From WJMB01 sp964581465 (GTDB lineage Bacteria; RBG-13-66-14): 64,000 bases of DNA. The notes under the pieces were generated by a model. It was not told the DNA's origin, did not search any database, and saw nothing but the letters and a program-made list of their open reading frames with translations. The stretch covers positions 22,458-86,457 of the forward strand of contig CAZOOP010000010.1 of assembly GCA_964581465.1 (NCBI GenBank), in the 5' to 3' direction. The translations under genes and the position numbers were made by a program. Positions 20,392 to 29,838 of this stretch are shown here, in pieces. Numbering within the stretch: position 1 is the first letter of the stretch; every line of letters starts with the position of its first letter.

Positions 20392-21783
20392 ATGAATCTC
20401 AAGCGTTTGGACATCCAGCTCTTCCTGGTGACGAGCGCCCTGTTCACCGTCGGCCTGTTGATGGTCGGCAGCGTGGGTCAGCTTCCCGGCGCCGACGGCG
20501 GTCCGGCGGGGAGCTATTTGCCGGGTCAGCTCTGGAAGCTGCTGCCTGGTGTGGCCCTGCTGCTGGTTTTCTGGCGCGTGGGGGCGGCGCGGCTGGTCAA
20601 GCTGGCCAAGCCGGCGCTGATTGTCGGATTCCTGCTGCTGCTGTTGACACTTTTCCAGGGCGTGGGAACGGAGAGCTCCGGGGCCAGGCGCTGGCTGACG
20701 CTGGGTTTGTTCAGCTTCCAGCCCGCCGAGGTGCTCAAACTTTTCCTGCTGCTCTACCTGGCAGATACGCTCAGTCGGCGCCGCAACCGCCTGGAGAGTT
20801 TCAAGCGCGGGATGCTGCCTCCGCTGCTTGTGGTCGGGGCGGCCTGCGGGCTACTGCTCCTGCAGCCCGACCTCTCGACGGCCCTGCTGCTCTTCGTAAC
20901 CGCCCTGGCCATGTTCTGGATCGCCGGGGTGCCGGGGCGCCATCTGGCCGTCTCCCTGGCGGTGATCGTGCCCGTGGTGATTCTGCTGGTCTACCTGGAG
21001 CCCTACCGTTGGGCCAGGATCACGGCCTTCCTGGACCCCTGGCGCGACGCCCAGGCCGGCGGCTATCAGATCGTGCAGAGCCTCCTGGCGATCGGCTCGG
21101 GCGGGTTGACCGGCGTGGGGCTCGGTGCAAGTCAGCAGAAACTGTTCTACCTGCCCGAGGCGCATACCGACTTCATCTTCAGCATCCTGGGCGAGGAGTT
21201 GGGTCTGTTGGGTACCCTGGGTGTGCTGGCCCTCTTCGTCGCCCTGGTGGTCATCGGTTTGCGCATCGTTCGCCGTGTTCGCGATCCCTTCAGTCGTTTG
21301 CTGGCCCTGGGTGTGACGGTCTGGCTGGGCGTCCAGGCGCTGATCAACATCGGTGTGGTCACGGGGCTGCTGCCGACCACGGGGTTGCCCCTCCCCTTCA
21401 TCAGCTACGGCGGAACCTCGCTGGTCAGTGGTTTGGCGGCGGTGGGTATTTTGGCCGGCGCGGCCCGAGAAACCGCCGAGAGTCGACCCGCCGAGGTCGG
21501 CGAACCCCTGGAGCGTCCAGCGGTTCGTCGGGCCGAGAGCAGCGGGGAGTCCCGAGAATCCAAGAAGCTCCGGCGGAGTCCGGCCCGCACCTTCGGCAGG
21601 CCCGCCCCGCGTCCGGTCACCGGCTCGGCCTATCTGGCCCGCAGCCGCACCGCCGCCTCGCGGGATTGGCGTGTCTCGCGGCGCGCTCGGAAGGGCTCCG
21701 GTACGTCGCACTCCCGCAAGGGATTCAGCCGACCCTTCGGCGAGGTCTATGCCCGCGCCGATCGACGCCGGAGGTGGCGCTGA
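20392..21783 (+). CDS. ftsW: Septal peptidoglycan glycosyltransferase FtsW
   Basis: A 463-aa SEDS-family membrane protein that polymerises lipid II at the septum together with FtsI. About ten membrane segments occupy residues 8-355. Motifs include GARRWLTLG, FQPAEVLKL, the catalytic-loop region QPDLSTALL, GGYQIVQSLLAIGSGGLTGVGLG (in two parts) and PLPFISYGGTSL. An unusual basic tail of ~105 residues follows (RESKKLRRSPARTFGR), longer than in most FtsW proteins. Its stop overlaps the murG start (ATGA). Confidence 0.95.
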   Translation: MNLKRLDIQLFLVTSALFTVGLLMVGSVGQLPGADGGPAGSYLPGQLWKLLPGVALLLVFWRVGAARLVKLAKPALIVGFLLLLLTLFQGVGTESSGARRWLTLGLFSFQPAEVLKLFLLLYLADTLSRRRNRLESFKRGMLPPLLVVGAACGLLLLQPDLSTALLLFVTALAMFWIAGVPGRHLAVSLAVIVPVVILLVYLEPYRWARITAFLDPWRDAQAGGYQIVQSLLAIGSGGLTGVGLGASQQKLFYLPEAHTDFIFSILGEELGLLGTLGVLALFVALVVIGLRIVRRVRDPFSRLLALGVTVWLGVQALINIGVVTGLLPTTGLPLPFISYGGTSLVSGLAAVGILAGAARETAESRPAEVGEPLERPAVRRAESSGESRESKKLRRSPARTFGRPAPRPVTGSAYLARSRTAASRDWRVSRRARKGSGTSHSRKGFSRPFGEVYARADRRRRWR

Positions 21784-22883
21784 TGGGTGGTCGGCGGACG
21801 ATCCTCTTCGCCGGGGGTAAGACCGGTGGGCACCTCTTCCCCGGAGTGGCCGTGGCCGAGGAGCTGCTGCGGCGGGAATCAGAGCTGGAGATCGCCTTCT
21901 GCGGTGCCGGGTTCGAACTGCCGCGCCGGGTCTGTGGTGAGCGGGGCTGGGACTATCACTTCATTCCGGCTGCCCCAATCTACCAGGCTTCACCGCTGAA
22001 GCTGGTTTCCGGTTTACTGACGAATCTGCGCGGTGTGCGCCGCGCCCGGAGGCTGCTGCGACGCCTCCGTCCATCGCTGTTGGTGGTCTGCGGAGGCTTC
22101 GAGGGTTTTCCTCCGGTTCTGGCGGCGCGTTGGTTCGGTGTTCCCGTGATGCTGCTGGAGCAGAACGCCCGGCCCGGCCTGACCAACCGCGTGTTGGCCC
22201 CGCTGGCCGCGGCCGCGGCTTGCGCCTTCCCCGGTCCCGGGGCTCGCCTGGCCGCTCGACGGGTGGTGGTCACGGGCAATCCGGTGCGCGGCGATCTGGC
22301 CTCCTTCGAATCCGATTACGCCGCCTTCGGTCTCGAACCGGAGATGCTGACCGGTCTGGTCTTCGGCGGCAGCGCCGGAGCGAAGAGCATCAACGAGGCC
22401 GTCGTCGCCGCCGCTCGACTGTTGGCAGAGTTCGCCGGGGTCCAATGGATAATCCAGACCGGCGCGGCGATGCGCGACGAGGTGGCCCGAGCAGTGAGCG
22501 ATGCCGGCCTGCGCGCTCACGTGACCGCCTTTCTCGACCCCATCGGCGCGGCCTTCGCCCTGGCGGACTTCGCGGTGGCCCGCTCAGGCGGCGGAGCCTT
22601 CGAGCTGGCCCTGGTCGGCATCCCGAGCGTCTTCGTGCCCTACCCCCACGCCGCCGCCGACCATCAGAGCGCCAACGCCCGGGCCTTCGCCGCCGCCGGG
22701 GGAGCCGTGGTGCTCCGCGACGAAGAGCTTACCGGTGAGCGCCTGACCGCCGCGGTGCGCCCCCTGATAGAAGACGCCGGGTTGCGACGTCGGATGGGCC
22801 GGGCGATGCGTCACCTGGGCAGGCCCGATGCCGCCCGCCGCGCCGGCGGACTGGCCCTCTCCGTTATCTCCGAGGCCGCCTGA
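21783..22883 (+). CDS. murG: Lipid II synthase (UDP-GlcNAc transferase)
   Basis: A 366-aa GT28 enzyme that adds GlcNAc to lipid I on the cytoplasmic face of the membrane. The N-terminal loop reads AGGKTGGHLFPGVAVA, with Lys replacing a glycine of the usual GGGTGGH. The second loop is FGGSAGAKSIN. The UDP-GlcNAc site reads ARSGGGAFELALVG and FVPYPHAAADHQSANA, with the first part one residue shorter than the common RAGASTIAEL. The divergent loops are notable but the length and position support MurG. Confidence 0.93.
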   Translation: MGGRRTILFAGGKTGGHLFPGVAVAEELLRRESELEIAFCGAGFELPRRVCGERGWDYHFIPAAPIYQASPLKLVSGLLTNLRGVRRARRLLRRLRPSLLVVCGGFEGFPPVLAARWFGVPVMLLEQNARPGLTNRVLAPLAAAAACAFPGPGARLAARRVVVTGNPVRGDLASFESDYAAFGLEPEMLTGLVFGGSAGAKSINEAVVAAARLLAEFAGVQWIIQTGAAMRDEVARAVSDAGLRAHVTAFLDPIGAAFALADFAVARSGGGAFELALVGIPSVFVPYPHAAADHQSANARAFAAAGGAVVLRDEELTGERLTAAVRPLIEDAGLRRRMGRAMRHLGRPDAARRAGGLALSVISEAA

Positions 22884-22925
22884 CGATCCACCGCGGCATC
22901 CGCAGATCATGACGATGGAGGAACG

Positions 22926-24389
22926 ATGACCCTGATGTTGGGAAGAGTCACCCGGGTGCACCTGGTGGGCATCGGCGGCGCCGGGATGTCCGGTATCGCC
23001 GAGATCCTGCTCAACCTGGGCTTCGAGGTTTCCGGCAGCGATCTGCGCGCCGGGGCCTCCGTGGAGCGCCTGCGCGGTCTGGGGGCTCAGATCAACGTCG
23101 GCCACCAGGAGAAGAACGTCATCGGCACCGACGTTGTGGCGATCTCCTCGGCGATCCCGCCGGACAACGTCGAGGTCCTGGCCGGACGCAAATACAACAT
23201 CCCGGTGATCAGCCGCTCCGAGATACTCACCGAGATCATGCGGTTGAAGTACCCCGTCGCCGTCGCCGGGACCCACGGCAAGACGACAACGGCCAGCTTC
23301 CTCTACGCGATCCTCTCCACGGCGGGACTGGACCCCACGGCGGTGATCGGCGGCAAGCTGGCCGCGCTGACCCTGCCCGATTCGACGGACTCCGGCGAGC
23401 TCGCCCCACCCCCGGCCGACGGCTACACCACCGGGGCCACCCTGGGTGACGGCGACTACTTCATCGTCGAGGCCGACGAATCCGACGGCACCTTCCTGGA
23501 CATCCGCCCGGCCTACGCCCTGGTGACCAACATCGACGCCGACCACCTCAACTACTACGGCAGCTTCGGCGAGATCCAGAAGGCCTTCGTCCGCTTCGCC
23601 AACTCCGTGCCCTTCTACGGCGCGGCCGTGGTCTGCCTCGACGACGGCGCGGTCCAGGACATCATCCCCCGGCTGCGGCGGCGCTACATCACCTACGGCT
23701 TCACCACCCAGTGCGACGTGCTGGCCCGGGAGGTCCACCTGCTGCCGATGAGCGCCCGTTACAAGCTCTATCGCGGCGGCGAGGCCCTGGGCGAGGTCGA
23801 CCTGAACCTGCCCGGTCGCCACAACGTCCTCAACAGCCTGGCCGCGGCGGCCACGGCGCTGGAGATCGGCGTGGAGCCGGCCAGAATCATCCAGGGACTG
23901 CGCAGCTTCAAGGGCATCGAGATGCGGCTGCAGAACATCGGCAACGTGGGCCGGATCACCATACTGCACGACTACGCCCACCACCCCACCGAGATCGAGG
24001 CCACCCTGGAGGCGATCAAGAGCGGCTGGACCGGAGTCGAGCGGCGCATCGTCGCCGTCTTTCAGCCCCACCGTTACACCCGGACCAAGGCCCTCTTCGA
24101 GCGCTTTCTGCGCTGCTTCTACCAGGCCGACCGCCTGATCGTCACCAACATCTACCCAGCCGGCGAGCCCGAGATACCCGGCGTCGACGCCCGCTCCCTG
24201 GCCGAGGGCGTTCGGTCCCACGGTCACCGCGACGTGGAATACGTGCCCGACCGCCGCCGGATACCCGCCGCCCTGGCCGGAACCTTGCGCGAGGACGACC
24301 TGGTGCTGGTGCTGGGCGCCGGAAACATCTGGGAGACCGCCCGCGAGATCGTCACCCGTCTGCGCGACGAGAACGGAAAAGAAGAATGA
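22926..24389 (+). CDS. murC: UDP-MurNAc--L-alanine ligase
   Basis: A 487-aa Mur ligase that adds the first amino acid to UDP-MurNAc. The UDP-binding start VHLVGIGGAGMSGIAEIL, the P-loop GTHGKTTT (about residues 115-122), EADESDGTFL, NIDADHLNYYG and DYAHHPTEI are all present. The usual FKGVxRRF reads FKGIEMRLQ. An insert rich in Pro (ELAPPPADGYTTG) lies after the P-loop domain start. It has a 42-bp gap from murG with its own GGAGGAACG ribosome site, and overlaps murB. Confidence 0.96.
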   Translation: MTLMLGRVTRVHLVGIGGAGMSGIAEILLNLGFEVSGSDLRAGASVERLRGLGAQINVGHQEKNVIGTDVVAISSAIPPDNVEVLAGRKYNIPVISRSEILTEIMRLKYPVAVAGTHGKTTTASFLYAILSTAGLDPTAVIGGKLAALTLPDSTDSGELAPPPADGYTTGATLGDGDYFIVEADESDGTFLDIRPAYALVTNIDADHLNYYGSFGEIQKAFVRFANSVPFYGAAVVCLDDGAVQDIIPRLRRRYITYGFTTQCDVLAREVHLLPMSARYKLYRGGEALGEVDLNLPGRHNVLNSLAAAATALEIGVEPARIIQGLRSFKGIEMRLQNIGNVGRITILHDYAHHPTEIEATLEAIKSGWTGVERRIVAVFQPHRYTRTKALFERFLRCFYQADRLIVTNIYPAGEPEIPGVDARSLAEGVRSHGHRDVEYVPDRRRIPAALAGTLREDDLVLVLGAGNIWETAREIVTRLRDENGKEE

Positions 24390-25348
24390 ACCTGCGCGAG
24401 CTCAGCCTACAGCTCAAGGCCTGCCACATCCCCCGGCGGCTGGAAGTGCCCCTGGCCGGGTACACCTGGCTGGAGGTCGGCGGACCCGCCGATGTCTTCG
24501 TCGAGCCGCGCACGGCCATCGAGGCCGCCACGGCGCTGCGCCTGGCCGCCGAGCATGGCGCCCCGGTCCTGGTTCTGGGACGTGGCACCAACCTGCTGAT
24601 CGGCGACGGCGGCTACCGCGGTATGGCGCTGCACCTGGGTCCATCCTTCGACGACGGCCGGGTGGTGGTCGAGGGACGCGGCTGCATCGCCGCGGCCGGA
24701 GTGCGCTTGAGTAAGCTGTTGGAGCGCCTGGCCGTGGTCGGTCTGGGCGGCCTGGAGGACCTCTACGGCATCCCGGGCAGCCTGGGCGGCGCCCTGGCGA
24801 TGAACGCCGGCGCCTACGGCAGCGCCATCTGGCCCCGGGTGGGCTGGATCGAGTTGGCCCTGCCCGCCGGTCGCGTGGTGATGGTCGACGCCGCCAAGAT
24901 CGAGTACGGCTACCGCAGCGTCAAGCTGCCGCCGGGCGCCGTGATCACCGGGGCCAGGCTGCGCCTGGAGCGCAGCGACCCCCGGGAGCTCCTCGACCGC
25001 CACCGTGAGCTGACCGTCGATCGCGAGGGCAAGCACCCCCTGGCTTTCCCCAACTGCGGCAGTGTCTTCAAGAACCCCTCGCGCTACAACACCGCGGCGC
25101 GGTTGATCGAGGCCTGCGGACTCAAGGGGCGCAGTGTCGGCGGAGCCATGATCAGCGAGAAGCACGCCAACTTCATGATCAACACCGGTGGAGCCACGGC
25201 GGCGGACTTCCGCGCCCTGATCGAGCTGGTGCGCGCCTGTGTGGAGAAGGAGCACGGCCTGAATCTATGCACCGAGGTGCGACTGGCCGGCGAGTTCACC
25301 CAAGATGAGAACGACGGTGGGGAGGTGAGGGATGGAGGTTCGGCATAA
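24386..25348 (+). CDS. murB: UDP-N-acetylenolpyruvoylglucosamine reductase
   Basis: A 320-aa FAD- and NADPH-dependent enzyme that reduces UDP-GlcNAc-enolpyruvate to UDP-MurNAc. FAD-binding motifs are VLGRGTNLLIGDGGYRG and GIPGSLGGALAMNAGAYG (about residues 131-148). The catalytic serine lies in NCGSVFKNP, and the short type II layout fits. The start at 24386 overlaps murC by ATGA. Murein synthesis order here is murC then murB, as in many dcw clusters. Confidence 0.96.
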   Translation: MNLRELSLQLKACHIPRRLEVPLAGYTWLEVGGPADVFVEPRTAIEAATALRLAAEHGAPVLVLGRGTNLLIGDGGYRGMALHLGPSFDDGRVVVEGRGCIAAAGVRLSKLLERLAVVGLGGLEDLYGIPGSLGGALAMNAGAYGSAIWPRVGWIELALPAGRVVMVDAAKIEYGYRSVKLPPGAVITGARLRLERSDPRELLDRHRELTVDREGKHPLAFPNCGSVFKNPSRYNTAARLIEACGLKGRSVGGAMISEKHANFMINTGGATAADFRALIELVRACVEKEHGLNLCTEVRLAGEFTQDENDGGEVRDGGSA

Positions 25349-26159
25349 CCGCGGTGAGGACGGCGGTGAGTTCCGCCGCCGCGCGCGCCGCTCACGCCTG
25401 ATCGCCCTGCTGATAACCGTGGTGGTGCTGGCCCTGGCAACGGTGCTGGTGCTGCGCTCGGGCTTCTTCGCCCTGGATCGCCTGGCCGTCGAGGGCAACG
25501 CCGTGGTCACCGAGGAGGAGATCGCCGAGCTGGTCCCTTGGGGCGAGAACCTGCTGGAGATCGACACCGGGGAGCTTGAGGCCCGGCTGTCCGAGCATCC
25601 CTTCATCTCCGTCGCCGTGATTGAGAAGGAGTACCCGGACAAGCTGATCGTCGTCCTGGAGGAGCGCACGCCGGTCTGCTGGCTGGGCGGCGGCGAACTG
25701 CTGCTCCTCGGCGGCGACGCCGTTGTCCTACCCCGAACGGAACTGGCCGCCGGCGGCTTCGATCTGCCCGTGTTGCAGCCGGCCGACGATACGCCGCGCC
25801 TGGGCGAGCTGGAGCACTACGACGCCCCGGCCCTGATCGCCGCCTGCGCTCTCTGTGCCCGGATGCAGCGCCAGGCCCTGCCGATCTTCGACGAGCTGGC
25901 CGAGATCTTCCCCACCCGGGAGCATCTCGAGGCTCGCACCGTTGGCGGGGAGTCGATCCTGCTGCCCCTGGACGCCTCTCCCGAAAGCCTGGCCGCCCTG
26001 CAGGCCGTCTGGAGCCGGGAGCGCCTGACCGGAATCGAGGAACTGGACGCCCGTTTCCGCGGACAGATCGTCGCCCGCGGGGGCGAGGCCGCCCCACCGC
26101 CACCGCCGGACCCCCTGCCCGGCGAGGAGCTTTTGGTTTTCAACACCGCAGAGCAGTGA
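25332..26159 (+). CDS. ftsQ: Cell-division protein FtsQ (DivIB-like)
   Basis: A 275-aa protein with an arginine-rich cytoplasmic start (EFRRRARRSR), one membrane segment (about residues 23-42) and a POTRA domain with the typical LAVEGNAVVTEEEI and LSEHPFISVAVIEKEYPDKL. FtsQ joins FtsL/FtsB and FtsW-FtsI in the divisome. It overlaps the end of murB by 17 bases. The Pro-rich C-terminus (APPPPPDPLPG) is not conserved-looking. Confidence 0.92.
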   Translation: MEVRHNRGEDGGEFRRRARRSRLIALLITVVVLALATVLVLRSGFFALDRLAVEGNAVVTEEEIAELVPWGENLLEIDTGELEARLSEHPFISVAVIEKEYPDKLIVVLEERTPVCWLGGGELLLLGGDAVVLPRTELAAGGFDLPVLQPADDTPRLGELEHYDAPALIAACALCARMQRQALPIFDELAEIFPTREHLEARTVGGESILLPLDASPESLAALQAVWSRERLTGIEELDARFRGQIVARGGEAAPPPPPDPLPGEELLVFNTAEQ

Positions 26160-26172
26160 GAGGAGGCCGCCC

Positions 26173-27411
26173 ATGGCCCAGAAACAGCCCGCCAACATCG
26201 TAGTCGGTCTTGACATCGGCACGACCAAGATCTGCGCCATCATCGCCGAGATAGGAGATGGCGGACTGGAGATCATCGGCGTGGGCACCGCCCCGGCCCA
26301 GGGTCTGCGCCGCGGCGTGGTGGTCCACATCGAGGATTGCGTGCGCAGCATCAGCGAGGCCGTGGCCAAGGCCGAACTGATGGCCGATGTCAAGGTCCAG
26401 GCGGTCTACGCCGGGGTGGCCGGCGGCCACATCAAGAGCTTCAACTCCCGGGGCGTGATCGCCGTGAGCTCCCAGGATCACGAGATCCGGGAGCACGACG
26501 TCAAGCGGGTCATCGACGCCGCCCAGGCCATCGCCATCCCCCTGGACCGCGAGGTCATCCATGTGCTGCCCCAGGAGTACATCGTCGACGATCAGGACGG
26601 CATCAAGAACCCGGTGGGGATGAGTGGCGTGCGGTTGGAGTCCGAGGTCCACATCGTCACCGGGGCGGTCACCAGTGTGCAGAACATCGTCAAGAGCGTG
26701 GAGCGTTCCGGGTTGAAGGTGGCCGACATCGTGCTGGAGCCCCTGGCCAGCTCCCGGGCCGTGCTGACCGAGGACGAGGAGGAGCTGGGCGTTGCCTTGA
26801 TCGATATCGGCGGCGGCACCACCGACATCGGCATGGTCATCGATGGCGCTCTGCGCTTCAGCTCGATCATCGCCCTGGGCGGCAACAACGTCACCAACGA
26901 CGTCTCGATCGGCCTGCGCACGCCGACCAAGCAGGCCGAGATCCTCAAGTGCGAGCACGGCGCGGCGGCCTACGAGCTGGTCGACGCCAAAGAGATGATC
27001 GAGGTGCCCAGTGTGGGCGGTCGACCGCCCCGGGTGGTGCCCCGCCGCCAGCTCGTGGACATCATCGAGCCGCGGATGGCCGAGATCTTCGAGCTGGTCA
27101 AGGGCGAGATCGCCAATAGCCGTTTCGCCGAGGCCTTCCGCGCTGGGTACGTCATCACGGGCGGAGCATCGAAGTTGCCCGGGGTCTGCGAGCTGGCCGA
27201 GCGTATCTTCGGAGCCCCGGTCCGCCTGGCCCGGCCCCAGCCCGTCGGCGGTCTCTTCGATTCGGTCGACGACCCGGCCTTCTCCACCGGGGTGGGTCTG
27301 ATCCTCTACGCCGCCGAAGGGAGGGCCTTCGGCGAGGGCGACCTCGACGATGGCTCGCTCTTCGACAATATCATCCAACGCATGAAAAACTGGTTGAAGG
27401 ACTTTTTCTAG
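26173..27411 (+). CDS. ftsA: Cell-division actin-like protein FtsA
   Basis: A 412-aa actin-fold ATPase that anchors FtsZ to the membrane. Phosphate loops are GLDIGTTKICAI near the start and IDIGGGTTDIGMV at about residue 216; ITGGASKLPGV is the adenosine motif. The C-terminal amphipathic helix (NIIQRMKNWLKDFF) is the membrane-targeting sequence. The ATG follows AGAGGAGG. It is 13 bp after ftsQ and 25 bp before ftsZ. Confidence 0.97.
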   Translation: MAQKQPANIVVGLDIGTTKICAIIAEIGDGGLEIIGVGTAPAQGLRRGVVVHIEDCVRSISEAVAKAELMADVKVQAVYAGVAGGHIKSFNSRGVIAVSSQDHEIREHDVKRVIDAAQAIAIPLDREVIHVLPQEYIVDDQDGIKNPVGMSGVRLESEVHIVTGAVTSVQNIVKSVERSGLKVADIVLEPLASSRAVLTEDEEELGVALIDIGGGTTDIGMVIDGALRFSSIIALGGNNVTNDVSIGLRTPTKQAEILKCEHGAAAYELVDAKEMIEVPSVGGRPPRVVPRRQLVDIIEPRMAEIFELVKGEIANSRFAEAFRAGYVITGGASKLPGVCELAERIFGAPVRLARPQPVGGLFDSVDDPAFSTGVGLILYAAEGRAFGEGDLDDGSLFDNIIQRMKNWLKDFF

Positions 27412-27436
27412 ACTTCCGTCGTTAAAGGAGTGGATT

Positions 27437-28609
27437 ATGTTGGAGCTTCTCGAACAGGAACATCAGACCTTCGCCCGCCTCAAGGTCATCGGGGTCGGCG
27501 GCGGCGGCGGCAACGCCGTCAACCGCATGGTCGAAGCCGGTCTGCAAGGCGTCGAGTTCATCGTGGCCAACACCGACGCCCAGGCTCTGCTGCAGAACAG
27601 GGCCCACAACAAGATCCAACTCGGAGCCCGCCTGACCAACGGCCTGGGCGCCGGAGCCAAGCCCGAGATCGGCGGCGAAGCGGCCGAGGAGAGCCGCGAC
27701 GAGCTCCTCCAGGCCGTACGCGGCACCGACATGCTCTTCATCACCGCCGGACTCGGAGGCGGCACCGGCACGGGCGCCGCGCCGATCATCGCCCGGATGG
27801 CCCGCGAAGAGGGCATCCTCACCGTGGGCGTGGTCACCAAGCCCTTCAACTTCGAGGGACCGGCCCGGGCGCGCAAGGCCGAGCGCGGGCTCAAGGAGAT
27901 CACCGAGCAGGTCGACACCCTGATCGTGATCCCCAACCAGCGCCTGCTGGCCGTGGTCGAGAAACGCACCTCCTTCCAGAACGCCTTCGCCATGGCCGAC
28001 GACATCCTGCACCAGGCTGTCCAGGGCATCTCCGACATCATCATGGTTCCGGGGATGATCAACGTCGACTTCGCCGACGTCAAGACAGTGATGAGCGGGA
28101 TGGGCCAGGCTCTGATGGGCACCGGCTACGGCACCGGCGACAACGCCATCCACGAGGCCGTGGCCAACGCCGTCAATTCGCCCCTGCTCGACGGGGTCTC
28201 CATCGAGGGTGCCATGGGCGTGCTAGTCAATATCACCGCCCCGCCCGACCTGCCCCTCTACGCCGTCGAGGAATCGATGAGCAAGATCCGCGAGTCCGTC
28301 GACGAGAACGCCGAGATCGTTTTCGGCGTGGTCGAGAGCTCCCTGCCCGACCAGGTCACCGTGACCGTCATCGCCACGGGCTTCACTCAGACCAGAACCA
28401 AGGTCCACGACGAGGAGCGCGAGGAGAAACAGTTAATTCCCGACGGGCTTATCGACGAGCTGGACCGCCTGGAACGCGAGGGCGCCGAGGGCAAGGACGA
28501 GGCCACCATCCCCTTCAAGGATCTCTACGAGCGGGAGGAAGATCTGCAACGGCCCACCTTCATGCGCCTCAAGGAGTACCAGGACAAACGGCGTCAGGCC
28601 GAGATGTAG
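27437..28609 (+). CDS. ftsZ: Cell-division tubulin-like GTPase FtsZ
   Basis: A 390-aa GTPase that polymerises into the Z-ring. The nucleotide site shows GVGGGGGNAVNRM near the start and the tubulin signature GLGGGTGTGAAP at about residues 109-120; NVDFADVKTVM carries the T7 catalytic loop. The C-terminal ~60 residues are an acidic linker ending in RPTFMRLKEYQDKR, which resembles the conserved tail that binds FtsA. The ATG follows AAAGGAGTGG. It ends the dcw cluster. Confidence 0.98.
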   Translation: MLELLEQEHQTFARLKVIGVGGGGGNAVNRMVEAGLQGVEFIVANTDAQALLQNRAHNKIQLGARLTNGLGAGAKPEIGGEAAEESRDELLQAVRGTDMLFITAGLGGGTGTGAAPIIARMAREEGILTVGVVTKPFNFEGPARARKAERGLKEITEQVDTLIVIPNQRLLAVVEKRTSFQNAFAMADDILHQAVQGISDIIMVPGMINVDFADVKTVMSGMGQALMGTGYGTGDNAIHEAVANAVNSPLLDGVSIEGAMGVLVNITAPPDLPLYAVEESMSKIRESVDENAEIVFGVVESSLPDQVTVTVIATGFTQTRTKVHDEEREEKQLIPDGLIDELDRLEREGAEGKDEATIPFKDLYEREEDLQRPTFMRLKEYQDKRRQAEM

Positions 28610-28654
28610 GCTCCTGTTTGGCGAAGCGGAGGCCACTCTGCCTTCTTCCACCGG

Positions 28655-29380
28655 GAACGCTCATCGGCAATGCTAAAAAACGTGGTAGGGGCGAGGGGCT
28701 TCTGTGGCGGAACCAAACGATAGCTCCACCAGGCGCGTTCATCGGCAATGCTAAAACTGTGGTAGGGGCGATGGGCATCTGTGGCGGAACCAAACGATAG
28801 CTCCACCAGGCGCGTTCATCGGCAATGCTAAAACGTGGTAGGGGCGATGGGCTTCTGTGGCGGAACCAACCGCCGCCTCGACCAGGAGCGCTCATCGGCA
28901 ATGCCAAAAAACGTGGTAGGGGCGATGGGCATCTGTGGCGGAACCAAACGATAGCTCGACCAGGAGCGCTCATCGGCAATGCTAAAAAACTTGGATGGGG
29001 CGGGGGGCTTCTGTGACGGAACCAACCGCCAGCTCCACCAGGAGCGCTCATCGGCAATGCTAAAAAACTTGGATGGGGCGAGGGGCTTCTGTGGCGGAAC
29101 CAACCGCCAGCTCCACCAGGAGCGCTCATCGGCAATGCTAAAAAACTTGGATGGGGCGGGGGGCTTCTGTGACGGAACCAACCGCCAGCTCCACCAGGAG
29201 CGCTCATCGGCAATGCTAAAAAACGTGGTAGGGGCGAGGGGCTTCTGTGGCGGAACCAACCGCCGCCTCGACCGGGAGCGCTCATCGGCAATGCTAAAAA
29301 ACTTGGATGGGGCGAGGGGCTTCTGTGGCGGAACCAACCGCCAGCTCCACCAGGAGCGCTCATCGGCAATGCTAAAAAAC
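28655..29380. repeat. Tandem array of ~78-bp units
   Basis: Ten starts of TCATCGGCAATGCTAAAA occur at 28661, 28739, 28816, 28892, 28970, 29048, 29126, 29204, 29282 and 29360, mostly 78 bp apart, with no spacers. There are two unit types: CGTGGTAGGGGCGA and CTTGGATGGGGCG after the A-run. Many units contain a small hairpin TGGCGG-AACCAA-CCGCCA. The tenth start leads directly into the tRNA promoter, whose sequence resembles a unit. Confidence 0.92.
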
Positions 29381-29409
29381 TTGACAGGGGTGCCGGGCTT
29401 GGATACAAT
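29381..29409 (+). promoter_or_regulatory. Promoter of the tRNA-Val/tRNA-Asp operon
   Basis: TTGACA (29381-29386), a 17-bp spacer and TACAAT (29404-29409) place the start near 29416, 27 bases before the first tRNA. It lies within the last, partial unit of the tandem array. Confidence 0.85.
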
Positions 29410-29442
29410 GCCCTGCGTCCTCGACCGGGGCTCACGGCCCGG

Positions 29443-29519
29443 GGGCGGGTAGCTCAGTTGGTGAGAGCGCCGGTCTTACACACCGGAAGTCACAGGTTCA
29501 AATCCTGTTCCGCCCACCA
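29443..29519 (+). tRNA. tRNA-Val (anticodon TAC)
   Basis: A 77-base cloverleaf with acceptor stem GGGCGGG/TCCGCCC, D-loop AGCTCAGTTGGTGAGAGC, anticodon loop CTTACAC between CCGGT and ACCGG, and T-loop TTCAAAT. CCA is encoded. It reads GUA and, by wobble, other valine codons. Confidence 0.96.
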
Positions 29520-29568
29520 AGCCCGCCTCTTGAGGGGTTTTAAAGTCACTTTTGGTCGAGCGAACCTC

Positions 29569-29646
29569 GCGGTGGTAGTTCAATTCGGTTAGAGCACCGG
29601 CCTGTCACGCCGGAAGTTGCGGGTTCGAGTCCCGTCCACCGCGCCA
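29569..29646 (+). tRNA. tRNA-Asp (anticodon GTC)
   Basis: A 78-base cloverleaf with acceptor stem GCGGTGG/CCACCGC, anticodon loop CTGTCAC and T-loop TTCGAGT. CCA is encoded. It is 49 bases after tRNA-Val in the same transcript. Confidence 0.96.
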
Positions 29647-29658
29647 GTACTACAATCA

Positions 29659-29682
29659 ACGGCCCCAGCGGGGGCCGTTTTT
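29659..29682 (+). terminator. Terminator of the tRNA operon
   Basis: ACGGCCCC-AGC-GGGGGCCGT followed by TTTTT, 12 bases after the tRNA-Asp CCA end. Confidence 0.9.
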
Positions 29683-29838
29683 GATTCGGGAAAGTGTTGA
29701 TCATCCCGCGGCGCGGGATGGCGGCCTGGCAAAGATGAAGGGTCCGAGCGCTCCAGTGATGCCTGACCAGACCCAGCCGGGTCAACCCGGAATAGCAATC
29801 CGTCTTGAAAAAACGTCCGACACGGTGTTGTAAAAAGT

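Noticed and set aside
28655..29380. CRISPR array
   Set aside because: Units are about 78 bp and adjoin each other with no unique spacers, and no cas genes are present.
28655..29452. Long repeated-peptide open frames on both strands in the 78-bp array
   Set aside because: The unit length is a multiple of three, so any frame free of stops in one unit stays open. There is no ribosome site, and the array runs into a tRNA promoter.
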